Source of the DNA: Micromonospora cremea
GTDB taxonomy: Bacteria > Actinomycetota > Actinomycetes > Mycobacteriales > Micromonosporaceae
Direction: 5' to 3'
Assembly (NCBI RefSeq): GCF_900143515.1
Contig: NZ_FSQT01000001.1
Coordinates: 1-64,000, forward strand
DNA length: 64,000 bases
Below, piece by piece: positions 44,243-52,388 of the stretch (its first letter is position 1; the number at the start of each line of letters is the position of its first letter). The notes under the pieces are model-generated. The model saw only the letters and a list, made by a program, of their open reading frames with translations, had not been told where the DNA came from and did not search any database. The translations under genes and the position numbers were made by a program.

Positions 44243-44674
44243 TCAAACCTGAGCCGGTACGGCGGCGACCCGCACCTGGTACGAGAAGTCCTCCGCCGGC
44301 TCCTCGTGGTACGACAACCGGCGGATCTGCCGGTCGTCGTCGAAGAGAGCGACGTCCACCAGGACGCCGAGGTGGGCCAGGCCGATGCTGGTCACCCGCT
44401 TCTTGTCCTGCAGCACCGCGCAGACGCCGCCGAGCAGGGTGCTGGCGTCGGCCGTACGGTGCCCGGGCGGGCAGCGCAGGACCAGGTCGACCTCGATCGG
44501 CCCGGGCAACGGCGTCCAGCCGGTGCGCTGGGCCGCCGCCAGGGCGGCCTGGAGCAGGGTGCGGACCCTCGTCGCCTGCCGGTGCCCGGCGGCGAAGATG
44601 GACAACGCTTCGGTCTTGACCGGTGGCAGGCCGCTCACCTCGAACGTCAGGGCGAGAGCGCGGGTGTCCTGCAC
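44243..44674 (-). CDS. Small protein with RusA-like pattern
   Basis: A 143-residue protein beginning at GTG 44674, 7 bases after GAGGAGG. The pattern LTFEVSGLPPVKTEA...RVRTLLQAALAAAQ...PIEVDLVLRCPPGHRTADASTLLGGVCAVLQD...VALFDDDRQIRRLSYHEEP resembles RusA-type Holliday-junction resolvases: a beta-strand with basic residues, an Asp-rich DASTLL helix and a DDDRQI strand, where RusA has its catalytic aspartates. The match is by eye only. No other recombination or phage genes are adjacent. Confidence 0.6.
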   Translation of the reverse strand: MQDTRALALTFEVSGLPPVKTEALSIFAAGHRQATRVRTLLQAALAAAQRTGWTPLPGPIEVDLVLRCPPGHRTADASTLLGGVCAVLQDKKRVTSIGLAHLGVLVDVALFDDDRQIRRLSYHEEPAEDFSYQVRVAAVPAQV

Positions 44675-44858
44675 GACGGCACCTCCTCGTTGGGACGATC
44701 CTGCCGAACCGGGGGAATGGCGGTGGGACTTCCCGCGATTACCAACCGAACGGGCAGGCCGGGGTCGGCCGGAGGCGTATCGACGTCGGCGGCGAACGCG
44801 CTGGCTGTGGCGCTAGGAAGACGCTAGTCGACGGTGCCCGCGCTGGGTAGTCGGTCGC

Positions 44859-45605
44859 TCACCCGATGGGACGGGGTGCGAAAGCGCAGAACTCGTTGCC
44901 CTCCGGGTCGGCCAGGACCCACCAACGGCTCTCGTCCTCCGGCTCGTGCAGCAGCGTCGCGCCCGCCGCGATCAGCGCCGTGGGCTCCGGGGCGATCAGG
45001 TCGACGTCCCAGTGCAGCCGGTTCTTGACCGTCTTGGGCTCGGGCACCGCGTCGAACACCCAGTGGTCCCAGGGGAACCCGGCGGCGTCGACCACCGACG
45101 CGGTACCGGAGCCGTACTCGGCGGTGCCGCCGACCACGCCGGCCCACCAGGCCGCCTGGGCCGCCGGGTCGGCAGAGTCCACGACCAGCTCGAACGGGCC
45201 CGGCCGGGTGCCCTCGCGGGCCGGAAACGCGCAGAACGGGTTGCCCTCCGGGTCGGCGAGCACCCACCAGCTCACGTCCCCGGACGGTCCGCGGACCAGC
45301 CGGGCGCCGGCCGCGAGCAGCGCCGCCGGCTCCGCGCCGGCCAGCCGCAGATCCAGGTGTACGCGGGTCTTGCCGGTACGCGGCTCGGGTACCTGGTTCA
45401 CCCAGATCGACTCGGTGTCCGAGCGGGCGGCACGGGGATTCACGCGGGTGTCGTCGCCACCGGCGTCGGCCACGTCCCCGTCGAGGATCCGACCCCAAAA
45501 AGCACCCAGCAGGCGCGCGTCCGAGGCGTCCAGGCAGAGGTCCGTCAGCTTCTCGACCCTGAAGGGCCGAGCTTGCGGATCGTGACGGCTCGTGGTGATG
45601 AGCAC
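44859..45605 (-). CDS. Tandem-VOC protein with 5' end altered by an IS element
   Basis: About 248 residues with two VOC modules (LTDLCLDASDARLLGAFWGRIL...WVLADPEGNPFCAF and ELVVDSADPAAQAAWWAGVV...WVLADPEGNEFCAF), a glyoxalase-fold arrangement of unknown substrate. The first 15 or so codons (LITTSRHDPQARPF) come from the end of the adjacent IS element: its hairpin core CCCTGAAGGGCC at 45557-45568 lies inside the frame. The family normally starts just before EKLTDL, so the native start seems lost and translation, if any, starts at GTG 45605 or elsewhere within the element. Expression may be impaired. Confidence 0.65.
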   Translation of the reverse strand: MLITTSRHDPQARPFRVEKLTDLCLDASDARLLGAFWGRILDGDVADAGGDDTRVNPRAARSDTESIWVNQVPEPRTGKTRVHLDLRLAGAEPAALLAAGARLVRGPSGDVSWWVLADPEGNPFCAFPAREGTRPGPFELVVDSADPAAQAAWWAGVVGGTAEYGSGTASVVDAAGFPWDHWVFDAVPEPKTVKNRLHWDVDLIAPEPTALIAAGATLLHEPEDESRWWVLADPEGNEFCAFAPRPIG

Positions 45606-45690
45606 GAGGTCACGCCGCGTTCGGCAGGCTGACGGCTGCCCAGCCCGTAACACCGCGTGCGGCGATGTTGCGGGCTGCGTTCCGGTCGGC
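45557..45690 (-). ncRNA. Possible TnpB guide (omega) RNA at the 3' end of tnpB
   Basis: In IS200/IS605 elements the guide RNA comes from the end of tnpB and the adjoining right end, ending at the element boundary, with the guide taken from flanking DNA. Here this corresponds to the minus strand from about 45690 to 45557, with the terminal GGCCCTTCAGGG hairpin; the guide would be read from the VOC gene. This is purely positional inference; no covariation was checked. Confidence 0.25.
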
Positions 45691-46758
45691 GTGTTCAGCG
45701 AAGCCGCACGACCGGCAGTGGAAGGTGGATTGGTTGGGCCGGTTGGCCTTGGCGACGTGTCCGCAGGTGGAGCATCCCTGCGAGGTGTACGCCGGGTCGA
45801 CGTGCACGACCGCCACTGCGGACCGCTTTGCCTTGTAGGCGATGTACTGGCCGAGTTGGTGGAACGCCCACGAGTGCAGCGTGACCCGCTGGGGCCGTCG
45901 GAGCCGTACCCGGTCGCGGATGCCGCCCAGGTCTTCCAGGGCGATTCCGCGGCCGGTGCGTTCGGCCTCGGTCACGATGCTCTTGGCGATGCGGTGGTTG
46001 GTGTCGGCGGCGAACCGGGATTCCTTGCGGCGGCGTTTCTTCAGCAGCCGCTTGGCGGACTTGGTGCCGATGGCCTGGAGTTTCGCGCGCAGGCGCTGGT
46101 TGCGGTGCCGGACCCGGTTTGTGGCCTTGCCGCAGTAGTGGCGGCCGTCGGAGTCGGTGGCGAGGTTGGCGATGCCGAGCTCGACGCCGAGGAACCCGTC
46201 CGGTTCCTTGGTGGGTGCGTCGGGGATGTCGCAGGTGGCGTACAGGAACCACTTGCCGTCCCGGCGGACCAGGTCCGACTCGCCGCGGCGGTGCGCGAGC
46301 AGGAGGGCGTGCTGCTGGTCGGAGCAGCCGAGGCGGATCGGCCCGGATCGGCCAGCGACCGTCCAGATCGACACGGTGCGGGCAGCCAGTTGCCAGGACA
46401 GGCAACGGTCGTCGAACGGCTGCGCCGCGTCGCGACGGAACCGGATCGGTTTGCCCTCGGCCCCCTGGCGCTTCTTCGACCCTGGCTTGCCGAGGTTGCC
46501 GGCCTGGATGCTGGCCGTCAGGGTGGCGTACGCCCCGGCGACCTTACGGGCGACGTGGATGGCGGGCTGCGCGGACAGACCCATGTCCTTCAATTGGCCG
46601 TAGGTGAGCCGCTGCAACGACTGCTTGGCGAACACCCGCCGCTGGTACGCCAGCCCGGAGGCGACGTTCGCGGCGTCGTTGCACGGGTCCAGAGTGGCCC
46701 GCAACGCCGCCTGCTGAGCGGCGTCCGGGAACAGCCGGACCTGCACGACAATCTTCAC
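45610..46758 (-). CDS. tnpB: TnpB-family protein with Glu replacing the first RuvC Asp
   Basis: A 382-residue TnpB/IS1341-type protein, ancestor group of Cas12 nucleases. It has the C-terminal zinc finger (Cys 329, 332, 348, 351), RuvC-II Glu (E275, ALEDLGG) and RuvC-III Asp (D358, ADRNAARN). The RuvC-I motif, normally G-[IV]-D-L-G, reads GVELGIANLAT: E193, codon GAG at 46182-46180. D-to-E at this site usually disables RuvC nucleases. GTG 46758 overlaps the stop of the upstream ORF (GTGA), so translation is coupled. Length is normal and no frameshift is seen. Confidence 0.88.
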   Translation of the reverse strand: MKIVVQVRLFPDAAQQAALRATLDPCNDAANVASGLAYQRRVFAKQSLQRLTYGQLKDMGLSAQPAIHVARKVAGAYATLTASIQAGNLGKPGSKKRQGAEGKPIRFRRDAAQPFDDRCLSWQLAARTVSIWTVAGRSGPIRLGCSDQQHALLLAHRRGESDLVRRDGKWFLYATCDIPDAPTKEPDGFLGVELGIANLATDSDGRHYCGKATNRVRHRNQRLRAKLQAIGTKSAKRLLKKRRRKESRFAADTNHRIAKSIVTEAERTGRGIALEDLGGIRDRVRLRRPQRVTLHSWAFHQLGQYIAYKAKRSAVAVVHVDPAYTSQGCSTCGHVAKANRPNQSTFHCRSCGFAEHADRNAARNIAARGVTGWAAVSLPNAA

Positions 46759-47174
46759 CAGGCGTCTTCGTCGTCCGCGTAGTCCTCTTCGGCTGCCATC
46801 GACTTCCGCCACCGCCGCCAGGCAGCCCGGTCCGCTTCGTCTTCGGAGCAGCGAGTCACGGTCGTCAGGTGGGTCAGGGCGCCGTCGATGTAGAGCGCAG
46901 CCTGATCAACCGTGCCGAGGTCCGGGGCGTCGTAGCCGAGCCGCGCCAGTTCCGCGTCCAGCTCTGCGGCCCGAGACTCGTTCGCCTGCTGCACGCGGGT
47001 CGCGTGCCGACGGCGCGCCTCGGTCAGCCAGCCGGGCCTGCTGTCACGCAGCGACCGGACGTCCCTCTTCGTCCAGGGGCGGTCGAGTTTCGGCAGGTCC
47101 GCGTAGTCGATGCCGAGGACCTTGGCCGCCCATCTCGGCTTCACGACCTTGTCCAGTTTCGCAGGCACGCCCAC
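46755..47174 (-). CDS. Unrecognised ORF coupled to tnpB inside the IS element
   Basis: A 139-residue basic-then-acidic protein: VPAKLDKVVKPRWAAKVLGIDYADLPKLDRPWTKRDVRSL, then a helical Arg/Ala/Glu stretch and an acidic tail AAEEDYADDEDAW. No domain is recognised. The central segment RRRHATRVQQANESRAAELDAELARLGY is predicted to be a long helix. It overlaps tnpB by GTGA, so it is made with it. GTG 47174 is 8 bases after TAAGAT (minus strand 47188-47183) without a ribosome site, suggesting a leaderless transcript starting within the 17-bp gap to tnpA. Classical IS200/IS605 elements carry only tnpA and tnpB. Confidence 0.7.
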   Translation of the reverse strand: MGVPAKLDKVVKPRWAAKVLGIDYADLPKLDRPWTKRDVRSLRDSRPGWLTEARRRHATRVQQANESRAAELDAELARLGYDAPDLGTVDQAALYIDGALTHLTTVTRCSEDEADRAAWRRWRKSMAAEEDYADDEDAW

Positions 47175-47191
47175 ACCGTCTCATCTTATCT

Positions 47192-47623
47192 ATGTCACCA
47201 CGATGGACCCCGGACCCGAATATTCGCAGCGGTAGAAGCGTTGTCTACAACCTGCACGTACATCTTGTCTTCATCACCAAGTATCGGCGGGACGTCCTCA
47301 ACGACGCGATGCTCACCCACTGCGAACAGATCATGCGGCAGGTCTGCGCCGACCTGGGCGCCGAGCTGCGCGAGTTCAACGGCGAGGACGACCACGTCCA
47401 CCTGCTCGTGCACTACCCGCCCAAGCTGCCGATCTCCACGCTGGCCAACCGACTCAAGGGCGTCTCGGCGCACTACCTACGCAAGGAGTTCACCGGCCGG
47501 ATCAACCGGCACATCATGCACGGGCACCTGCGGTCCCCTTCGTACTTCGCCGCGTCCTGCGGCGGCACCCCACTGGAAGTGATCAAGGACTACATCAAAG
47601 AACAGAAACGTCCCGGTCCGTGA
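47192..47623 (+). CDS. tnpA: IS200/IS605 Y1 transposase
   Basis: A 143-residue single-strand transposase of the HUH class: the metal-binding HVH triad is residues 68-70 (EDDHVHLLVHYPP) and the catalytic tyrosine Y134 lies in EVIKDYIKEQ. The N-terminal YNLHVHLVFITKYRR is standard for the family. It is intact, so the element could still move. It acts as a dimer on hairpin-bearing ends of single-stranded DNA. Start ATG 47192 is only 17 bp from the divergent start at 47174. Confidence 0.92.
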   Translation: MSPRWTPDPNIRSGRSVVYNLHVHLVFITKYRRDVLNDAMLTHCEQIMRQVCADLGAELREFNGEDDHVHLLVHYPPKLPISTLANRLKGVSAHYLRKEFTGRINRHIMHGHLRSPSYFAASCGGTPLEVIKDYIKEQKRPGP

Positions 47624-47636
47624 CGCGATTCCTCCC

Positions 47637-47650
47637 GGCCCTGAAGGGCC
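47637..47650. repeat. Subterminal hairpin of the IS element, right side
   Basis: GGCCCTGAAGGGCC is a compact stem (GGCCC/GGGCC) with a TGAA loop, 13 bases after the tnpA stop, flanked by GATTCCT on both sides. Its core is repeated at 45557-45568 on the other side. TnpA of this group recognises such imperfect hairpins near the ends. Confidence 0.7.
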
Positions 47651-47929
47651 AGGATTCCTCGCTAATCCAGTTGAAGCGTGCGATCACCGACACAGCATGC
47701 CGGATCCCCAGCCGCCGAGCGCGCCGGGCTGTCGGAGTGACGGTGCGCACACCGGGTCAGGTTGGCGGTGTCCCACCGGCGTCAGGTTTCGCGGCTTCCC
47801 AGCTCGGGCAGTGTGAAGGCCACGAAACGTCCGGGGTGCCGCGCCGCTGGTCCTGCGCCCCGATCGTCTCGCCGTGCGCCGGGGCACGGTGCCTTCCCCC
47901 GGCTGCTGGCCGACAAGAGGGGAGGGGTG
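47651..47929. other. Intergenic region between IS element and sugar importer
   Basis: No gene supported. It contains the likely right boundary of the IS element and must contain the promoter of the importer operon; I could not identify convincing -35/-10 elements. A GGGGAGGGG ribosome site lies at its right end. Confidence 0.5.
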
Positions 47930-49216
47930 ATGAGCGACCCTGACGAGGCCCGACGTCGACGGCGACCACGGGTGCGCGCGGTGGCGGCAGCCGCCGCGCT
48001 GACGCTGGTGGCGCCCATGGCCGCCTGCGGTTCCGGTGACGCTGGTGGCCCACCGACGATCAACCTGTACTACCCGCCGGAGCAGAATCTGCAGAAGGTC
48101 GTCGACGACTGCAACGCGCAGGCCCAGGGACGGTACGAGATCGCCTACCAGGTCCTGCCCCGGCAGGCCGACGAACAGCGGGTGCAGATGGTGCGCCGGC
48201 TGGCCGCCGAGGACACCGGGATGGACGTGCTCGGCCTGGACGTCACCTGGACCCAGGAGTTCGCCAGCGCCGACTGGATCCGCGAGTGGACCGGCCAGGA
48301 CAAGGCCGAGGTCGAGCAGGGCACCCTCACCGGGCCGCTGGACACCGCCCGCTACGAGGGCAAGCTCTACGCCGCGCCAAAGAACACCAACGTCCAGCTG
48401 CTCTGGTACCGCAAGGACCTGGTGCCGCAGCCGCCGAAGACCTGGGACCAGATGATCACCGCGGCCCAGCAGCTCAAGGACCAGGGTAAGCCGTACCAGG
48501 TGCTCACCATGGGCGCCCAGTACGAGGGCCTGGTCGTCCTCTACAACACCCTGGCCGAGAGCGCCGGCGGAAAGATCCTCAACGACGACGGCACGCAGGC
48601 CGTGATGGACGCCGGCACGGTCCGGGCGCTGGAGCAGTTGCAGCGTTTCGCCACGTCGGGCGTGACCTCGCCGTCGTTCACCAACGCCATCGAGGACCCG
48701 GTCCGGCTGGAGTTCCAGTCCGGTGCGGGCGCCTTCCAGGTGAACTGGCCGTTCGTCTATCCCGCCCTGCAGGAGGCGAACCCCGAGCTGGCCAAGCAGG
48801 TCGGCTGGGCCCGGATCCCGGGCGTCGACGAGAACACCCCCAGCAAGGTCACCATCGGCGGGGTGAACCTGGCGGTCAGCTCCTACTCCAGGCACCCGGA
48901 GCTGTCCTTTGAGGCCGCCCGGTGCATCCGCGACGCCGAGCACCAGAAGTTCTCCGCCATCAACGACGGCGTCCCGCCGACCATCGAGGCCGTCTACGAC
49001 GAGCCGGAGATGACCGAGGCGTACCCGATGAAGGACACCATCCTGGAGGAGTTGAAGGAGCCGGCGACCCGCCCGCTGACCCCGGCCTACCAGAGCATCT
49101 CCACCGTGATGTCGGCGATCCTGTCGCCGCCGTCGGCGATCCGTCCGCAGCAGACCGCGGACGAGCTGCGCGGCGCCATCGCCGACGCCCTCCAGTCCAA
49201 GGGGGTCCTCCCGTGA
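47930..49216 (+). CDS. LpqY-like sugar-binding lipoprotein
   Basis: A 428-residue solute-binding lipoprotein: basic N-terminus (ARRRRRPRVR), hydrophobic core and lipobox MAAC (Cys33). The mature part (INLYYPPEQNLQKVVDDCNAQAQGRYEIAYQVLPR; FQVNWPFVYPALQEANPELAKQVGW) and the three genes that follow have the order of the mycobacterial trehalose importer LpqY-SugA-SugB-SugC. ATG 47930 follows a GGGGAGG site. Ligand trehalose or a maltose-type sugar; the malQ gene downstream fits either. The stop overlaps the next GTG. Confidence 0.87.
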   Translation: MSDPDEARRRRRPRVRAVAAAAALTLVAPMAACGSGDAGGPPTINLYYPPEQNLQKVVDDCNAQAQGRYEIAYQVLPRQADEQRVQMVRRLAAEDTGMDVLGLDVTWTQEFASADWIREWTGQDKAEVEQGTLTGPLDTARYEGKLYAAPKNTNVQLLWYRKDLVPQPPKTWDQMITAAQQLKDQGKPYQVLTMGAQYEGLVVLYNTLAESAGGKILNDDGTQAVMDAGTVRALEQLQRFATSGVTSPSFTNAIEDPVRLEFQSGAGAFQVNWPFVYPALQEANPELAKQVGWARIPGVDENTPSKVTIGGVNLAVSSYSRHPELSFEAARCIRDAEHQKFSAINDGVPPTIEAVYDEPEMTEAYPMKDTILEELKEPATRPLTPAYQSISTVMSAILSPPSAIRPQQTADELRGAIADALQSKGVLP

Positions 49217-50211
49217 GCATCAATGCCACGCCGACCGGTGCGGACGTGACCGCCGAGGAGACCACCCGCTCCACCGGCCGGCACGCCACCGTCCCCACCC
49301 AGCGCGCCGGCCGTCGCAAGCCGCCGCCGCTGAGCGAGAACAAGAAGGCCGAACGCAAGCTCGGCTGGCTGCTCTGCGCGCCCGCCGCGCTCGTCATGGT
49401 CGCGGTGACCGCGTACCCGATCATCTACTCGGTCTGGTTGTCGCTCCAGCGCTTCGACCTGCGCTTCCCCGACGAGCGCCAGTTCATCGGGCTGGAGAAC
49501 TACGTCACCGTGCTCAGCAACGAGTTCTGGTGGACCGCGTTCGGGGTGACCATGCTGATCACGGTGGTCACCGTGGCCGTCGAGCTGGTGCTCGGCATGG
49601 GGCTCGCGCTGATCATGCACCGCACGCTGGTCGGGCGGGGCATCGTGCGGACCTCGGCGCTGATCCCGTACGGCATCGTCACCGTCGTCGCCGCGTTCTC
49701 CTGGCGGTACGCCTGGACGCCCGGCACCGGCTACCTGGCCAACCTGTTCAGCGACGGGGCGCCGCTCACCGAGCGCGCCAGCTCGCTGGCGATCATCATG
49801 CTCGCCGAGATCTGGAAGACCACCCCGTTCATGGCGCTGCTGCTGATGGCCGGGCTGGCGCTGGTCCCGGAGGACCTGCTCAAGGCCGCCTCCACCGACG
49901 GCGCCACCGCGTGGCAGCGGTTCACCAAGGTCATGCTGCCGGTGATGAAGCCGGCGATCCTGGTCGCGCTGCTGTTCCGCACTCTGGACGCGTTCCGGGT
50001 CTTCGACAACATCTTCGTGCTGACCGCCGGTGGCAACGAGACCTCCTCGGTCTCGATGCTCGCCTACAACAACCTGATCCGGGGCCTGAACCTCGGCATC
50101 GGGTCGACGATGTCGGTGCTGATCTTCATCACTGTGGCGATCATCGCCTTCGTCTTCGTGAAGCTGTTCGGCACCGCTGCCCCGGGCAGCGACGACGGGG
50201 AGAGGCGCTGA
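49213..50211 (+). CDS. SugA-like sugar ABC permease
   Basis: A 332-residue permease. A polar N-terminal region of about 55 residues precedes membrane segment 1 ([27 protein letters not shown]); the EAA loop is [23 protein letters not shown] 49213 overlaps the stop of the binding protein gene (GTGA). It pairs with the permease at 50213 and, unlike the NgcEFG operons here, has its ATPase encoded in the same operon. Confidence 0.88.
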   Translation: MSINATPTGADVTAEETTRSTGRHATVPTQRAGRRKPPPLSENKKAERKLGWLLCAPAALVMVAVTAYPIIYSVWLSLQRFDLRFPDERQFIGLENYVTVLSNEFWWTAFGVTMLITVVTVAVELVLGMGLALIMHRTLVGRGIVRTSALIPYGIVTVVAAFSWRYAWTPGTGYLANLFSDGAPLTERASSLAIIMLAEIWKTTPFMALLLMAGLALVPEDLLKAASTDGATAWQRFTKVMLPVMKPAILVALLFRTLDAFRVFDNIFVLTAGGNETSSVSMLAYNNLIRGLNLGIGSTMSVLIFITVAIIAFVFVKLFGTAAPGSDDGERR

Positions 50212-50212
50212 C

Positions 50213-51055
50213 ATGGCAACCGGTACCGAAACCACCACCCGAGCCCGGGTGCGTTGGGGTCTCCTGGACGTCCTCGTGGTCGTCTTCGCGCTGGTCCCGG
50301 TGCTGTGGATCGCGTCGCTGTCGTTCAAGACGCCGGCCACCCTCACCGACGGGAAGTTCATCCCCCGGGAGTGGACGCTGGACAACTACCGGACGATCTT
50401 CGACACCGACCAGTTCGTCCGGGCACTGATCAACTCGATCGGCATCGCGTTGATCGCCACGCTGGTCGCGGTGGTGCTCGGCGCGATGGCCGCGTACGCG
50501 ATCAGCCGGCTGGACTTTCCCGGCAAGGGGCTGCTGGTTGGCGTGTCCCTGCTGATCGCGATGTTCCCGCAGGTGTCGCTGGTGTCGCCGCTGTTCGAGA
50601 TCGAGCGTCAGCTCGGCCTCTTCGACACCTGGCCCGGGTTGATCCTGCCGTACATCACCTTCGCGCTGCCGCTGGCGATCTACACGCTGTCGGCGTTCTT
50701 CAAGCAGATCCCGTGGGACCTGGAGAAGGCGGCGAAGATGGACGGCGCCACCCAGGGGCAGGCGTTTCGGCGGGTGATCGCCCCACTGGCCGCGCCCGGG
50801 CTGTTCACCACGGCGATCCTGGTCTTCATCTTCTGCTGGAACGACTTCCTGTTCGCCATCACGCTGACCTCCACCGAGCGCGCCCGCACGGTGCCGGTCG
50901 CCCTGTCGTTCTTCACCGGCGAGTCGCAGTTCGAGGACCCCACCGGGGCGATCTGCGCCGCCGCCGTCGTGATCACCGTTCCGATCATCCTGTTCGTCCT
51001 CTTCTTCCAGCGCCGCATCGTGTCCGGCCTGACCTCCGGCGCAGTCAAGGGATAG
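50213..51055 (+). CDS. SugB-like sugar ABC permease
   Basis: A 280-residue MalG-class permease with six membrane segments; the EAA loop is [20 protein letters not shown]. It starts one base after the previous stop and ends 10 bp before the ATPase gene. Length and start match the family. Confidence 0.88.
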   Translation: MATGTETTTRARVRWGLLDVLVVVFALVPVLWIASLSFKTPATLTDGKFIPREWTLDNYRTIFDTDQFVRALINSIGIALIATLVAVVLGAMAAYAISRLDFPGKGLLVGVSLLIAMFPQVSLVSPLFEIERQLGLFDTWPGLILPYITFALPLAIYTLSAFFKQIPWDLEKAAKMDGATQGQAFRRVIAPLAAPGLFTTAILVFIFCWNDFLFAITLTSTERARTVPVALSFFTGESQFEDPTGAICAAAVVITVPIILFVLFFQRRIVSGLTSGAVKG

Positions 51056-51065
51056 GTGAGTAGTC

Positions 51066-52274
51066 GTGGCTGACATCGTGCTCGACAAGGTGAGCAAGAA
51101 GTTCCCGGACGGGACCGTCGCCGTGCAGGACGTCGACCTGGAGATCGCCGACGGCGAGTTCGTCATCCTGGTCGGACCCTCGGGCTGCGGCAAGTCCACC
51201 ACCCTCAACATGATCGCGGGGCTGGAGGACATCAGCTCCGGCGAGCTGCGCATCGGTGGCCAGCGGGTCAACGACAAGGCCTCCCGGGACCGGGACATCG
51301 CCATGGTGTTCCAGTCGTACGCGCTGTACCCGAACATGACCGTGCGGGAGAACATGGCGTTCCCGTTGCGGCTGGCGAAGCTGGACAAGGAGACCATCAA
51401 CCAGAAGGTCGACGAGGCGGCGAAGGTGCTGGAGCTGACCTCGCTGCTGGACCGCAGGCCGGCGAACCTCTCCGGCGGGCAGCGCCAGCGGGTGGCGATG
51501 GGCCGGGCGATCGTCCGGCAGCCGAAGGCGTTCCTGATGGACGAGCCGCTGTCCAATCTGGACGCGAAGCTGCGGGTGCAGATGCGCACCGTGGTGTCCC
51601 GGTTGCAGAAGCAGCTCGGCACCACCACCGTCTACGTCACGCACGACCAGACCGAGGCGATGACCCTCGGCGACCGGGTGGTCATCATGCGCGGCGGTGC
51701 GGTCCAGCAGGTCGGCCCGCCGCAGGAGCTGTACGACCACCCGCGCAACCTCTTCGTGGCCGGCTTCATCGGCTCGCCGTCGATGAACTTCCTGCACGCC
51801 GCCGTGCAGGACGGCGGGCTGCGTACCGCGCTGGGCGACGTGCCGCTCGGCGACCGGGTCCGCCGCGAGCTGGAGGCGGCCGACGCGCCACGCGAGCTGA
51901 TCCTCGGCATCCGTCCCGAGCATTTCGAGGATGCCGAACTCGTCGACGAGGACACCCGCCGCCGGGGCCTGGAGTTCGAGGCGCCGGTGGAGATCGTCGA
52001 GTCGATGGGCTCGGACAAGTACGTCTACTTCACCGTGGAGGGGGAGCGGGCCAGCGCCGCCGAGCTGGAGGAGTTGGCCGCCGACGCCGGCGCGGCCGAC
52101 TTCAGCGGCGCCGGCAGCAACCTGGTCACCCGGCTGTCGGCCGAGTCGCCGGTGGCCGAGGGGCAGTCGCGCCGGGTCTGGTTCAACCTGGAAAAGATCC
52201 ACCTGTTCGACCCGACCAACGGCCGTAACCTCACGCTGCACGAGGGCCGGGCGGCCGGCGCGCTCGCCGACTGA
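51066..52274 (+). CDS. UgpC/SugC-like ABC sugar importer ATPase
   Basis: A 402-residue ATPase of the carbohydrate uptake-1 class: Walker A GPSGCGKST (about 38-46), Q-loop VFQSYALYP, signature LSGGQRQRVAMGRA, Walker B FLMDEPLSNLD and H-loop VTHDQ, followed by a C-terminal OB-like regulatory domain (LILGIRPEHFED). Two copies act with the permeases at 49213 and 50213. It might also serve the NgcEFG and GH31 importers, which lack an ATPase gene, in the manner of MsiK; that is inference. GTG start preceded by GATAGGTGAG. Confidence 0.92.
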   Translation: MADIVLDKVSKKFPDGTVAVQDVDLEIADGEFVILVGPSGCGKSTTLNMIAGLEDISSGELRIGGQRVNDKASRDRDIAMVFQSYALYPNMTVRENMAFPLRLAKLDKETINQKVDEAAKVLELTSLLDRRPANLSGGQRQRVAMGRAIVRQPKAFLMDEPLSNLDAKLRVQMRTVVSRLQKQLGTTTVYVTHDQTEAMTLGDRVVIMRGGAVQQVGPPQELYDHPRNLFVAGFIGSPSMNFLHAAVQDGGLRTALGDVPLGDRVRRELEAADAPRELILGIRPEHFEDAELVDEDTRRRGLEFEAPVEIVESMGSDKYVYFTVEGERASAAELEELAADAGAADFSGAGSNLVTRLSAESPVAEGQSRRVWFNLEKIHLFDPTNGRNLTLHEGRAAGALAD

Positions 52275-52292
52275 ACGGGCGTCCATCGTGGT

Positions 52293-52318
52293 GGGCCGGC
52301 GGGTTCGCCCGCCGGCCC
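52293..52318 (+). terminator. 11-bp stem with TTCG tetraloop
   Basis: GGGCCGGCGGG (52293-52303), loop TTCG, then a perfect complement (52308-52318), 19 bp after the importer ATPase stop. The very stable stem with UUCG-type loop is a likely terminator of the importer operon; no U-tract follows, so partial readthrough into malQ (start 52389) is possible. Confidence 0.75.
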
Positions 52319-52388
52319 CGTCATGTCCTGCGCCGCGCGCACGGCCGTGGCAAGGTGGTCGCAGGTCGCGTCGTGAAGCGGGGTACGG

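Larger units (their letters stand above)
45557..47650. mobile_element. IS200/IS605-type element with tnpA, tnpB and an extra ORF
   Basis: Contains a Y1 HUH transposase (plus strand) and, divergently, an unrecognised ORF coupled to tnpB (minus strand). Both sides carry a hairpin with the shared core CCCTGAAGGGCC (45557-45568 and 47639-47650), as expected for subterminal hairpins of this group, which lacks terminal inverted repeats and makes no target duplication. The exact ends are unknown: the left end falls in the first codons of the VOC gene and the right end is probably within about 20 bases after 47650. Confidence 0.85.
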
